This document shows, piece by piece, positions 34,390-42,246 of a DNA stretch of 64,000 bases (position 1 is its first letter; the number at the start of each line of letters is the position of its first letter). A program made the translations under genes and the position numbers. The notes beneath the pieces were generated by a model. That model did no database searches, was not told the DNA's origin, and was given only the letters and a program-made list of their open reading frames with translations. The stretch is from an uncultured Bacteroidales bacterium (GTDB lineage: Bacteria > Bacteroidota > Bacteroidia > Bacteroidales > Muribaculaceae): positions 5,313-69,312 of the forward strand of contig UQMZ01000016.1 of assembly GCA_900542185.1 (NCBI GenBank), in the 5' to 3' direction.

Positions 34390-35481
34390 TCAGCATGTAT
34401 CGCTTCTGAAACGTCTCCACTTATCGAACAGATTCTCCATATCAGGTGGCAGCGGCGCCTCGAAATCCATTTCCTCTCCGGTTTCCGGATGTCGGAACCC
34501 CAGCGTCCTGGCATGTAGCGCCTGCCGTGGACATAGCTCGAAACAGTTGTCCACGAATTGTTTGTATTTAGCAGTCGGAGTTCCTTTCAGCACTCGGTGG
34601 CCGCCATAACGTTCATCATTGAACAGCGGATGCCCCTTATGCTGGAAATGCACTCTGATCTGGTGTGTTCTACCTGTCTCCAGCACGCACCTGACGATGC
34701 TTACATATCCGAAATCCTCCAACACCTCGTAATGTGTCACTGCATGCTTTCCCTTGGACGGGTCGTCCATTACGGCCATCTGAAGCGCGTTGCGCGGATT
34801 GCGCGCTATGCTACCTGTGATAGTGCCCTTGCGTTCGGGCATTGAGCCCCATATCATGGCCACATATTCGCGGCGTGTGGTCTTGTTGAAGAATTGTCTT
34901 CCCAGCTCGGTCTTGGCTTCCGGAGTCTTGGCTATCACAAGCAGCCCCGAGGTGTCCTTGTCTATGCGGTGCACCAGGCCGAGTCTTGGATCGTTCACGT
35001 CGTAATCGGGAGTGTCCTTGAAATGCCAGGCCAATGCGTTGACGAGAGTACCCGTCCAGTTGCCATGACCGGGATGCACCACAAGTCCCGCCGGTTTGTT
35101 CACCACAAGCACGTAACGGTCCTCGTACACGATATCCAGGGGTATGTCTTCGGCCACTATCTCGAAATCATACCGCGGACGATCCATCACAACCGACACT
35201 ATGTCGTATGGCTTGACCCTGTAACTGGATTTGACCGGGGTGCCGTTCACCAGCACACAGCCTGCGTCGGCCGCCTGCTGCACTCTGTTGCGCGAAGTGC
35301 GCTCCAGACGGTCGGTCAGGAACTTGTCGACACGGATCATCTGCTGGCCCTTGTCAGCCACGAACCGGAAATGCTCATAAAGCTCCCGGCCGTCGGCATC
35401 CGTAAAATCAGCACCGGCTTCCACAACTCCTTCAGCCATCCCGGCTTCGGAAAGCAATTCCATTGTCTTGTCCTGATCCAA
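34390..35481 (-). CDS. RluA-family pseudouridine synthase
   Basis: 363 residues: S4 RNA-binding domain at about 50-110 (IRVDKFLTDRLERTSRNRVQQAADAG), then the catalytic domain with the RluA active-site motif GLVHRIDKDTSGLLVIAKT (catalytic Asp), followed by REYVAMIWG and TGRTHQIRVHFQHKGHPLFNDERYGG. This is the RluD/RluC type acting on 23S rRNA; the specific uridines cannot be told. The N-terminal 35 residues are a variable acidic extension. It follows the PASTA-protein gene after 24 bases, a conserved arrangement in Bacteroidetes, and precedes the 823-residue gene. Confidence 0.93.
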   Translation of the reverse strand: MDQDKTMELLSEAGMAEGVVEAGADFTDADGRELYEHFRFVADKGQQMIRVDKFLTDRLERTSRNRVQQAADAGCVLVNGTPVKSSYRVKPYDIVSVVMDRPRYDFEIVAEDIPLDIVYEDRYVLVVNKPAGLVVHPGHGNWTGTLVNALAWHFKDTPDYDVNDPRLGLVHRIDKDTSGLLVIAKTPEAKTELGRQFFNKTTRREYVAMIWGSMPERKGTITGSIARNPRNALQMAVMDDPSKGKHAVTHYEVLEDFGYVSIVRCVLETGRTHQIRVHFQHKGHPLFNDERYGGHRVLKGTPTAKYKQFVDNCFELCPRQALHARTLGFRHPETGEEMDFEAPLPPDMENLFDKWRRFRSDTC

Positions 35482-35505
35482 TATCCTGTGTTTTTAGTCA
35501 GAAGT

Positions 35506-36288
35506 TCAGAAGTATTGTCCTTCCTCTTCCTTTCCTGTTCCTGATTCCTGAGACTCGGCCGGCTCCTCATAAACGGGGCTGGCCGAAACCTCCCCTTCGG
35601 CCCCGTATGCATCTGCCTCGGGATACGCCACAGGGCTTTCTCCATATATATTAAGCAGCTCCGCGTTCTGCAGCGAATCCTGCACGTCATTCAGACGTCC
35701 GTCGGAAACCTCTACCACAATTGAACAGTTCACTGGAATCTTCTGCATCTTGCGAACCGGACGACCGTTTGCCAGAATTTTCACCACACGGTCATAGCTG
35801 CCAAGCACCTTCACTATCCTGACGTTCTTGAATCCAAGTTCCTCCAGTCTGGCTATGGCGGAACGGTGAGACTCCCCCTTCAGCGCATACTCCGTCGGAT
35901 GATTGTCATCGTCTATTATCACCTCTTTGGGATGCACCGCATTGATATATAAAAATATCTTGCGGCCCGGTTTCACTACCGACTTGGCTTTGGGAAACTG
36001 CTCTATTACAAACCCGGGACGCACATCCTCACGGTACAGCGAATCCCGGATGTCCACCTTCAGGCCGGCGTCGTGCAGTTTCTTCACCGCTTCCGTGTAC
36101 GACATGTTCTCCACACCGGGCACACGCATCGTGCTGCCATGTTTGGTGAACAAGGCCATGGCGACGTATGCCCCGTATATGCCCAACAGGGAGATGATAA
36201 CTATTATCAATATGTTTGCCATTACCGGATGTCGGTCAATAAAACCGCTGCCCCAGCTGTACGAATGGTCTTCTTCCGTGCGTTTCAA
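35506..36288 (-). CDS. PASTA domain-containing membrane protein
   Basis: 260 residues: short cytoplasmic N-terminus, one membrane helix at about 24-47 (ANILIIVIISLLGIYGAYVAMALF), then extracytoplasmic PASTA repeats. The first has MRVPGVENMSYTEAVKKLHDAGLKVDI (P-G...A...L-x-x-x-G-L) closing with GFVIEQFPKAKSVVKPGRKIFLYI; a second runs from ALKGESHRSAIARLEELGF to NCSIVVEVSDG. The C-terminus is acidic and Pro-rich, likely disordered. PASTA domains bind peptidoglycan or its precursors, usually on Ser/Thr kinases or PBPs; here no kinase is attached. It is first in a leftward operon with rluA. Confidence 0.9.
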   Translation of the reverse strand: MKRTEEDHSYSWGSGFIDRHPVMANILIIVIISLLGIYGAYVAMALFTKHGSTMRVPGVENMSYTEAVKKLHDAGLKVDIRDSLYREDVRPGFVIEQFPKAKSVVKPGRKIFLYINAVHPKEVIIDDDNHPTEYALKGESHRSAIARLEELGFKNVRIVKVLGSYDRVVKILANGRPVRKMQKIPVNCSIVVEVSDGRLNDVQDSLQNAELLNIYGESPVAYPEADAYGAEGEVSASPVYEEPAESQESGTGKEEEGQYF

Positions 36289-36341
36289 TTATCAAGGTAT
36301 TGTTCGGTGACCGAAATCGGCCACACTGAAATATTCAACCC

Positions 36342-36349
36342 CAAAATTA
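36342..36349 (-). promoter_or_regulatory. -7 box for the PASTA-rluA operon
   Basis: TAATTTTG on the minus strand, about 54 bases before the start at 36288; no clear -33 element. It is divergent from the bamD promoter. Confidence 0.55.
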
Positions 36350-36464
36350 GCATTTTTTCTTCAATTTTCATATAGTTGGAGTGTAAAAACGTGACAAATT
36401 GCTGTCATTTTGAAATTATGGGCATATTTACGGATATTTATTTTAATATTTCGATTATTTTTAC

Positions 36465-36472
36465 TAACTTTG
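36465..36472 (+). promoter_or_regulatory. -7 box for bamD
   Basis: TAACTTTG, 23 bases before the bamD ATG at 36496; the -33 position is T-rich (TTTT) without a full TTTG. Confidence 0.6.
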
Positions 36473-36495
36473 CATTTCAAAGCGACCAATTGGAA

Positions 36496-37308
36496 ATGCG
36501 CAAGTTTTTGAAGACCCTTCCGCTGGTGGCCACGCTGGCCATCGTCATGAGTTCGTGCACTGAGTTCACCAAGGTGATGAAGAGCCGCGATCCTGAATAT
36601 AAATTCGAATACGCCAAGAAGGCGTACGAAAACAAGAAATACATGCAGGCATATCAGTTGCTGGGCGAAATCTATACACCCTTGCGTGGCACCGCCCACG
36701 GCGAGGAAGCCCTGTTCCTACTTGCCATGTCTTGCTATAACAATCAGGATTACGAGAACTCCGCCCTTTATTTCAAGACGTATTATAACCGTTATCCCAA
36801 AGGCCAGTACGCCGAGCTTGCACGCTTCTATTCCGGATACGGTTATTATCTCGATTCTCCCGATCCGCAGCTGGACCAGACCTATACCATAAAGGCCATA
36901 GAGGAACTGAAGGATTTCCTTGAGTTCTTCCCCAAAAGCGAAAAGGTTCCCGAGGCCCGCGAGGCTATATTCGAGATGCAGGACAAGCTTACGCTCAAGG
37001 AGCTGCAGAACGCTCAGCTGTATTACAACCTCGGAAACTTCATGGGCAACAACTACCGCTCGGCCATAATAGTGTCGGAGAACGCGCTCAAGACTTATCC
37101 TTTCTCCAAATACAAGGAAGACTTTGAATTCCTTATCCTCAAGTCCAAGTTTCAGGAGGCACGCCAGAGTGTGGCCGAGAAAATGGCGGACCGTTACCGC
37201 GACGTAATAGACGAGTATTACTCGTTCTCCAACAATTACCCCGACTCCAAGAATATGAAAGAGGCTGAGACCATTCTGAAGATAGCGGAAAAATACGCCT
37301 CCAAATAA
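36496..37308 (+). CDS. bamD: Outer-membrane assembly lipoprotein BamD
   Basis: 270 residues from MRKFLKTLPL; upstream in-frame codons lie before the promoter and are rejected. Lipoprotein signal MRKFLKTLPLVATLAIVMSSC with Cys21 as the lipidated residue. The mature protein is a run of TPR-like helical pairs (FEYAKKAYENKKYMQAYQLL, AHGEEALFLLAMSCYNNQDY, YARFYSGYGYYLDSPD-type) typical of BamD/YfiO. With BamA it inserts beta-barrel proteins, including the SusC proteins of this organism. It is followed by rpoZ after 37 bases on the same strand. Confidence 0.92.
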   Translation: MRKFLKTLPLVATLAIVMSSCTEFTKVMKSRDPEYKFEYAKKAYENKKYMQAYQLLGEIYTPLRGTAHGEEALFLLAMSCYNNQDYENSALYFKTYYNRYPKGQYAELARFYSGYGYYLDSPDPQLDQTYTIKAIEELKDFLEFFPKSEKVPEAREAIFEMQDKLTLKELQNAQLYYNLGNFMGNNYRSAIIVSENALKTYPFSKYKEDFEFLILKSKFQEARQSVAEKMADRYRDVIDEYYSFSNNYPDSKNMKEAETILKIAEKYASK

Positions 37309-37345
37309 CCCCCGATACGAATACTCATAAATCATAATAGAACTT

Positions 37346-37681
37346 ATGGATTATAAGAAAACGAACGCACCGCTTAACACGGTCACACGCGACATGATCG
37401 CCATGGCCGAACAGACGGGCAATGTGTACGAGACTGTATGCGTCATTGGCAAGCGTGCCAATCAGATCGCAGCCGACCTGAAGAAAGAACTTGAGAAGAA
37501 GCTTCAGGAATTCGCTTCGACCGACAACCTCGAGGAGGTGTCCGAGAACCGCGAGCAGATCGAGATCTCGCGCTTCTACGAGAAGCTGCCGAAGCCCACG
37601 CTCATCGCCACCCAGGAATATATAGAACATAAACTCTATTTCTCCAATCCGCTCAAAGAGCGTTCTCTTCTTGACGATTAA
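37346..37681 (+). CDS. rpoZ: DNA-directed RNA polymerase subunit omega (Bacteroidetes type)
   Basis: 111 residues. The N-terminal TNAPLNTVTRDMIAMAEQTGNVYETVCVI and GKRANQIAADLKKELEKKL match the Rpb6/omega family as found in Bacteroidetes, with the conserved KRANQI element that contacts the beta' subunit; the C-terminal PKPTLIATQEYIEHKLYF is lineage-specific. It stabilises RNA polymerase. It follows bamD and is closed by a hairpin terminator at 37704-37735. Confidence 0.9.
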   Translation: MDYKKTNAPLNTVTRDMIAMAEQTGNVYETVCVIGKRANQIAADLKKELEKKLQEFASTDNLEEVSENREQIEISRFYEKLPKPTLIATQEYIEHKLYFSNPLKERSLLDD

Positions 37682-37703
37682 TCTCAGATATAAAAGTACA
37701 GAT

Positions 37704-37735
37704 ATGCCGCTGTCATCGTGACCGCGGCATTTTTT
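37704..37735 (+). terminator. Terminator after rpoZ
   Basis: ATGCCGC (37704-37710) pairs with GCGGCAT (37724-37730), with an inner GTCA/TGAC pairing, followed by TTTTT. It ends the bamD-rpoZ transcript. Confidence 0.75.
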
Positions 37736-37742
37736 ACGGCTG

Positions 37743-38708
37743 ATGCATACCCCGCTGCTCCACATATACAACCCTGAAACGGAATATGCCCTGGCTTCCG
37801 GCTCGCCTTACTATACTCTGCCGGAATCTGTCAGGAAATTGCGTATGTCCAAGGCCCGCTTACCTGAGATGTACGCCGATCCCGGCGACGCCATCCTTCT
37901 CATGGATGGTGTTGATCCGCAGCCGGACAGGCCCTCGGCATTTACGCTGCTCACTCCCGGTATGGATGTCGACTGGTCGCTGTACGCTGCTTCTCCCTGG
38001 GGTTGGAACGCGCAGATCGCATGTTTCCTTAACGCCTATTGTCCGGGGTTGCAAGGCATCCCGGTCGAGGAACGGATAACCCGGCTCAGGAATCTGGCAC
38101 ATCGCCGCACTACAATCGGCTTTCTTAAGGCTTACGGTACGCATGACGTAACACTGCCTTTGGAATGCAGTGATTATGACAGTGCCGTGGCTTATTATCA
38201 CGAACACCCCGACATTTTTCTTAAGGCGCCATGGAGCAGTTCAGGGCGCGGCGTGATGCGCACCGACGACCTCAAGCCTATGCACGTCGAGCCCTGGATG
38301 CGCGGCATCATTCGTTCACAGGGTTCGGTGATAGCGGAACCTATCTATGACAAGGCTCTTGACTGCGCCACCGAATGGTACATGCATGACGGCCAGGCAA
38401 AATTTCTCGGTGTCTCGGTGTTCGAGGCTTCAGGCCGTGGCAAATATCACTGCAACATAGACGCCGATCAACTCGCGCTCTGGAACATAATCGGAGTCGT
38501 GACCCCTGAAGTAATAGATAGGCAGCGTCACGCATTACAGACCGTAATTGGCACGGATTATGACGGTCCTATCGGCATCGATATGCTCGTGACCGGTGCA
38601 GGGACCTTGCATCCCTGTGTGGAACTCAACCTGCGTCACACCATGGGATCGATATTGATTCGTCCCGACGACAAATCGCTGATTGCAAAATACCCCGCAA
38701 TGTTTTAA
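37743..38708 (+). CDS. ATP-grasp-like protein of unknown function
   Basis: 321 residues, cytoplasmic. The C-terminal two-thirds has ATP-grasp traits: FLKAPWSSSGRGVMR (around residue 160) as nucleotide-binding lysine and small-residue loop, VIAEPIYDKALDCATEWYM as the adenine-binding E-x-x strand, and GPIGIDMLV...LHPCVELNLRHTMG near the end, with Asp, Glu and Asn as metal ligands. The N-terminal part begins LLHIYNPETEYALASG and contains SPWGWNAQIACFL. Such proteins usually ligate a carboxylate to an amine with ATP; substrates are unknown. It starts just after the rpoZ terminator, and its stop codon overlaps the promoter of the next gene. Confidence 0.75.
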   Translation: MHTPLLHIYNPETEYALASGSPYYTLPESVRKLRMSKARLPEMYADPGDAILLMDGVDPQPDRPSAFTLLTPGMDVDWSLYAASPWGWNAQIACFLNAYCPGLQGIPVEERITRLRNLAHRRTTIGFLKAYGTHDVTLPLECSDYDSAVAYYHEHPDIFLKAPWSSSGRGVMRTDDLKPMHVEPWMRGIIRSQGSVIAEPIYDKALDCATEWYMHDGQAKFLGVSVFEASGRGKYHCNIDADQLALWNIIGVVTPEVIDRQRHALQTVIGTDYDGPIGIDMLVTGAGTLHPCVELNLRHTMGSILIRPDDKSLIAKYPAMF

Positions 38709-38713
38709 CTTTG
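38683..38713 (+). promoter_or_regulatory. Promoter for the DUF2520 gene (predicted leaderless)
   Basis: TTG (38683-38685), 20-base spacer, TAACTTTG (38706-38713). The stop codon TAA of the ATP-grasp-like gene is part of the -7 box. The ATG at 38718 is only 4 bases after it, so the transcript probably begins at or next to the start codon. Confidence 0.65.
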
Positions 38714-38717
38714 CATT

Positions 38718-39458
38718 ATGATTACGGACAAAAAAAATGTAGCGATAATAGGGCGTGGTAACGTCGGCACCCACCTGTCTCGTGCACTGAGCGGCAACGC
38801 GAATGTGACTGTGGTTAATCCCCATACACTCGCCGAACTGACCGGCACCGAAGACATCATACTGATCAGCGTCTCGGATACGGTACTGACGGAAGTCGCT
38901 GGAAATCTTGCATCGCACATACGCGCCAAGTATAATCCGATTGTGGCGCATACTTCCGGCACCACTCCGATGGATGTGCTTTCAGGGCTCGATGTCCCTT
39001 ACGGTGTGTTCTACCCGATGCAGACGTTCTCTAAGGACGTGGATCTGAATTACGCCGAGATTCCGATGTTCATCGAAGGCTCGGATGCCCGAGTCTCTGA
39101 TATGCTGATGGAATTGGCAGGCTTATTCTCCGACCATGTCCATTATGCCGATTCCGAAAAACGCCGCAAGCTGCATGTAGGTTCGGTGTTCGCCTGCAAT
39201 TTCGCAAACCATCTATGGGCCTTGTCAGAAAAATGGTTAAAGGAAAACGGTCTTGATTTCAGCATGATGCACGCGCTGATCCGCGAGACCACACGCAAGG
39301 CGCTGTCAAATTCCCCGCAAGAAGTCCAGACCGGACCTGCGATACGTCACGACGCGCCCACTATCCAGAGTCATCTCAGTATGCTGGAGGGCGATGCGCA
39401 GCTTCACGACATATATAAGACATTGACGGCTTCAATCGAAAATTCCTATCCCGAATAA
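38718..39458 (+). CDS. DUF2520 family Rossmann-fold dehydrogenase-like protein
   Basis: 246 residues. The N-terminal NAD(P)-binding Rossmann motif is VAIIGRGNVGTHLSRAL, with DIILISVSDTVLTEVAGNL and VAHTSGTTPMDVL following as in F420-dependent NADP oxidoreductase/ProC-like folds; the C-terminal helical DUF2520 domain includes FACNFANHLWALSEKW and IRHDAPTIQSHLSML. Family members are conserved in Bacteroidetes next to a KdsC-like phosphatase and maf, as here, but their reaction is unknown. It is predicted to be translated from a leaderless mRNA and starts the run DUF2520-KdsC-maf. Confidence 0.88.
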   Translation: MITDKKNVAIIGRGNVGTHLSRALSGNANVTVVNPHTLAELTGTEDIILISVSDTVLTEVAGNLASHIRAKYNPIVAHTSGTTPMDVLSGLDVPYGVFYPMQTFSKDVDLNYAEIPMFIEGSDARVSDMLMELAGLFSDHVHYADSEKRRKLHVGSVFACNFANHLWALSEKWLKENGLDFSMMHALIRETTRKALSNSPQEVQTGPAIRHDAPTIQSHLSMLEGDAQLHDIYKTLTASIENSYPE

Positions 39459-39476
39459 ATTATAAACACACTCTAT

Positions 39477-40001
39477 ATGAGCGGTATAAATTACGATTTA
39501 ACAAAAATACGCGGCATAGCCCTCGATGTGGACGGCGTGCTTTCCCCTTCCACCATACCTATGGGCACCGACGGCCAGCCTGTGCGCATGGTCAACATAA
39601 AGGACGGCTATGCCTTGCAGTTGGCAGTCAAGAGAGGACTGATCATATCAATCATAACCGGAGGAAACACCCCCGGCGTGCAGCAACGCTACTCAAAACT
39701 CGGAATCAAGGAAATATATCAGGGGGTTGCCACCAAGATTAATGTATTTCAGGAATGGATGTCGGCGAACTCTCTTAAGCCCGAGGAGGTTATATATATG
39801 GGCGACGACATCCCCGACCTGAAATGCCTGCGTGCCGCCGGCCTATCCTGCTGTCCGCACGATGCGGCATACGAGGTGAAGATGACCTGCGACTATATCT
39901 CGCAGATCGGCGGAGGCTACGGCTGCGTTCGCGATGTGGTGGAGCAGGTGCTGAAAGCCAAGGGATTGTGGATGAACGATGCAGAGGCCTTCGGCTGGTA
40001 A
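39477..40001 (+). CDS. KdsC-like HAD-family phosphatase (3-deoxy-D-manno-octulosonate 8-phosphate phosphatase)
   Basis: 174 residues, the usual compact C0-type HAD without cap domain. Motif I is ALDVDGVLSPS (nucleophile and acid aspartates), motif II SIITGG, motif III lysine in GVATKINVF, motif IV YMGDDIPDLKCL. It matches KdsC, which dephosphorylates Kdo-8-P in lipopolysaccharide core synthesis, though related HADs act on other sugar phosphates. It lies 18 bases after the DUF2520 gene and is followed by maf after 62 bases. Confidence 0.9.
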   Translation: MSGINYDLTKIRGIALDVDGVLSPSTIPMGTDGQPVRMVNIKDGYALQLAVKRGLIISIITGGNTPGVQQRYSKLGIKEIYQGVATKINVFQEWMSANSLKPEEVIYMGDDIPDLKCLRAAGLSCCPHDAAYEVKMTCDYISQIGGGYGCVRDVVEQVLKAKGLWMNDAEAFGW

Positions 40002-40063
40002 CATGAACCGATACCCTCAAACCTATGCGGATGGTCAAATTTTTAAGACTCAAGATTTAATTC

Positions 40064-40645
40064 ATGCTGGATAATCTAAGTAAATATCATGTATTGCTGG
40101 CGAGCAAGTCGCCTCGCCGTCGCGAACTGCTGTCGCAGCTACGCGTACAGTTTAACGTAGCTTCAATCGGAGGTATCGACGAATCGTATCCCGAAGACCT
40201 TCCCCGTCTTGAGGTGGCCTCCTATATCGCCAACAAGAAGGCGGACGCATATCTCTCGATGCTGCGTTCCAACGAACTGATCATTACCGCCGATACAGTC
40301 GTGATATTGGGAGACAGAGTGATAGGCAAACCAAAAAATACCGACGAGGCTGTGGAGATGCTGCTCGCGCTGTCCGACCATACTCACCAGGTCGTGAGTG
40401 GCGTCTGCCTCATGACCGTTGAGCGCCGCATATCGTTCACTACCATTACCGATGTCAAATTCGGTCATATCTCCGAAGAAGAAGCGCGATATTACGTGGA
40501 GAATTACATGCCTCTCGACAAGGCCGGCGCATACGGTATCCAGGAATGGATAGGATGCGTAGCCGTCGAGTCCATTCACGGCTCATTCTACAACGTCATG
40601 GGCCTTCCTGTCCATCAGCTCTACAAAGAGCTCTCCCTGTTCTGA
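40064..40645 (+). CDS. maf: Maf-family nucleoside triphosphate pyrophosphatase
   Basis: 193 residues. Family motifs: LLASKSPRRRELLSQL at the N-terminus (S-x-R-R), ITADTVVILGDRVIGKP in the middle and the C-terminal KAGAYGIQEWIG with GSFYNVMGLP. Maf proteins hydrolyse dTTP/UTP or modified nucleotides such as m7GTP, acting as house-cleaning enzymes. Cytoplasmic. Last gene of the rightward run; a hairpin at 40675-40706 follows. Confidence 0.94.
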   Translation: MLDNLSKYHVLLASKSPRRRELLSQLRVQFNVASIGGIDESYPEDLPRLEVASYIANKKADAYLSMLRSNELIITADTVVILGDRVIGKPKNTDEAVEMLLALSDHTHQVVSGVCLMTVERRISFTTITDVKFGHISEEEARYYVENYMPLDKAGAYGIQEWIGCVAVESIHGSFYNVMGLPVHQLYKELSLF

Positions 40646-40674
40646 TTCTGACATACAGACATCCCTATAAACCA

Positions 40675-40706
40675 ATGCGGCTGAATCCCCCCGGATTCAG
40701 CCGCAT
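40675..40706. terminator. Hairpin between convergent maf and sulfatase genes
   Basis: Perfect 14-bp stem ATGCGGCTGAATCC/GGATTCAGCCGCAT with loop CCCC. The U-tract is poor on both sides, so it is a bidirectional terminator candidate. The rest of the gap (40707-40786) is C/T-rich with degenerate CTATTCA repeats. Confidence 0.65.
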
Positions 40707-40786
40707 CAACAATACACCTAACACCTATTATCTAATATCGACTATCTATATCTCTTCACTATTCACTATTCACTTCTCACTACTCC

Positions 40787-42148
40787 TTACTTCACCGGAA
40801 TGAGTCTGGTCATCGGATATTCCACTTTCGGTAGATTCTCCTCCATCCACTTGCGAAGAAGTTCCCGGTGGCGCAACAGTTCGGGACGGTATTTGCGTTC
40901 CACTGCAAGATTGGTCATTTCCAGCCTGTCATTATCCATATCAAACAGCATTTCTCGATTGGCACCGGCTTCATACAGCACATATTTGTAATGAGGCGTT
41001 CGTAATGCCCATCCGTTGGTTCCCCCCGTCTGCGCGAATACTGTCTCGCAGACCACATATTCATTCTGAGAGTCAGCCTCTGGCTTCTCCACGGCATAAC
41101 GCAGACTGGTCCCCTTCAGATCTGCGGGCACTTTGCCACCGGCCCAGTCCAGCACGGTCGGTATAAGGTCGATGCCATTGTTCACCAACGCATGGCTCAC
41201 CTTGCCGGCATTCTTGCCGTTCTTGGGGGCGCAGACTATCAACGGAACATTAGCAACTTCTTCCCACAGCACAGTCTTCTGGTTCCATTGGTGGGCGCCC
41301 TGACCGTCTCCGTGATCGGCGGTGAAGATCACCACTGTGTTGTCCCACAGGTTCAGGTCATCTATCAGATCGACTATCTTTCCCACTTCTGCATCCACAT
41401 GCTCTATGAGGCGGAAATATGCGTTACGGTATCTGCGCCAATCATCAGCAGTATACCCCTTTGTAGGATAGAGTCGGTAGCTGCGTTCCCGTTCCCAACG
41501 CAATATGTCTGCGTCATACGGATTTATCTGGAAATTAGGAGGAAGATTCGGACAGCTGTCCAGCGATGTCTCCGGAATATCGGCAAACGGCAGTTTCTGT
41601 CCACGAGCATATTCGCAGATGTTATGAGGATTGTCGAACGACGCCACTAAGAAGAACGGTTTGCCGCCATGATCACGCCTAATGAATTCGTTTGCAGCTT
41701 CGGCCAGCCCGTAGTCGTCGTGTCCGTGTAGGTTCAGGAACCCGAATGCAACTGAATCGGGGAGCGAGTTGGTGTTGACATGCCATTTGCCGGAATAGCC
41801 GTTGTCATATCCGGCCGCTTCCATCAGGTTTCCTAACGTGCGAGTACGAAGCCATTGAGGCAGAGGGGTCTCGTTCTCCTGCATTTTCGTTGCCGATGGC
41901 ATGAAACCTGTGAACATTGCAGAACGCGATGGCCCGCTCAAAGGCAATGCACAATATGTATTGTCAAACCTCACGCCACGCTCGGCCAGGCGGTCGATGT
42001 TCGGTGTCTTGACATTAGTGTTACCGGCACAGCTCAGCGCGTTGGCGCTGTGCTGGTCCGTCATGATGTATATAATATTAGGTGTCGCGGCTGACAGCTG
42101 AAAGCATCCCGCAAGCAATAGGCTTACATTGACTGCTATTTTCTTCAT
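40787..42148 (-). CDS. S1-family sulfatase, serine type, exported
   Basis: 453 residues with signal peptide (MKKIAVNVSLLLAGCFQLSA). The sulfatase core is intact: metal-binding DQH (Asp31-Gln32), active-site signature LSGPSR with Ser71 as the residue converted to formylglycine, SGKWHVNTN, and TADHGDGQGAHQW with the second Asp/His pair. The Ser-type S-x-P-S-R signature needs the anaerobic radical-SAM maturase (anSME), not in this window. It removes sulfate esters from glycans in the periplasm. Its gene has its own promoter with a candidate HTCS site upstream and lies 98 bases after the HTCS gene, supporting a role in the PUL. Which sulfate position it cuts is not deducible. Confidence 0.92.
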   Translation of the reverse strand: MKKIAVNVSLLLAGCFQLSAATPNIIYIMTDQHSANALSCAGNTNVKTPNIDRLAERGVRFDNTYCALPLSGPSRSAMFTGFMPSATKMQENETPLPQWLRTRTLGNLMEAAGYDNGYSGKWHVNTNSLPDSVAFGFLNLHGHDDYGLAEAANEFIRRDHGGKPFFLVASFDNPHNICEYARGQKLPFADIPETSLDSCPNLPPNFQINPYDADILRWERERSYRLYPTKGYTADDWRRYRNAYFRLIEHVDAEVGKIVDLIDDLNLWDNTVVIFTADHGDGQGAHQWNQKTVLWEEVANVPLIVCAPKNGKNAGKVSHALVNNGIDLIPTVLDWAGGKVPADLKGTSLRYAVEKPEADSQNEYVVCETVFAQTGGTNGWALRTPHYKYVLYEAGANREMLFDMDNDRLEMTNLAVERKYRPELLRHRELLRKWMEENLPKVEYPMTRLIPVK

Positions 42149-42173
42149 GGTTGTTTTGTTAACTTTACTGATG

Positions 42174-42181
42174 CAAAATTA
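42174..42181 (-). promoter_or_regulatory. -7 box of the sulfatase promoter
   Basis: TAATTTTG on the minus strand, 25 bases from the start at 42148. No TTTG at the -33 position, suggesting dependence on an activator. Confidence 0.65.
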
Positions 42182-42222
42182 ACCGGGATGTCTCGCAAAG
42201 GCATTCCGGTTTGTTTAAAATA

Positions 42223-42236
42223 ACTTCAAATTTGTA
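42223..42236 (-). promoter_or_regulatory. Candidate HTCS operator upstream of the sulfatase
   Basis: TACAAATTTGAAGT on the minus strand, 41 bases upstream of the -7 box; it matches 12 of 14 positions of the motif TACAATTTTGAAAT found before the DUF4861 gene. Confidence 0.45.
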
Positions 42237-42246
42237 GAAATCGACC

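Noticed and set aside
36376..36495. N-terminal extension of BamD
   Set aside because: The -7 box at 36465-36472 lies inside it, and the lipoprotein signal starts at 36496.
40735..40790. Possible CRISPR-like short repeats
   Set aside because: The repeats are 7-base degenerate units without spacers, and no cas gene is nearby.
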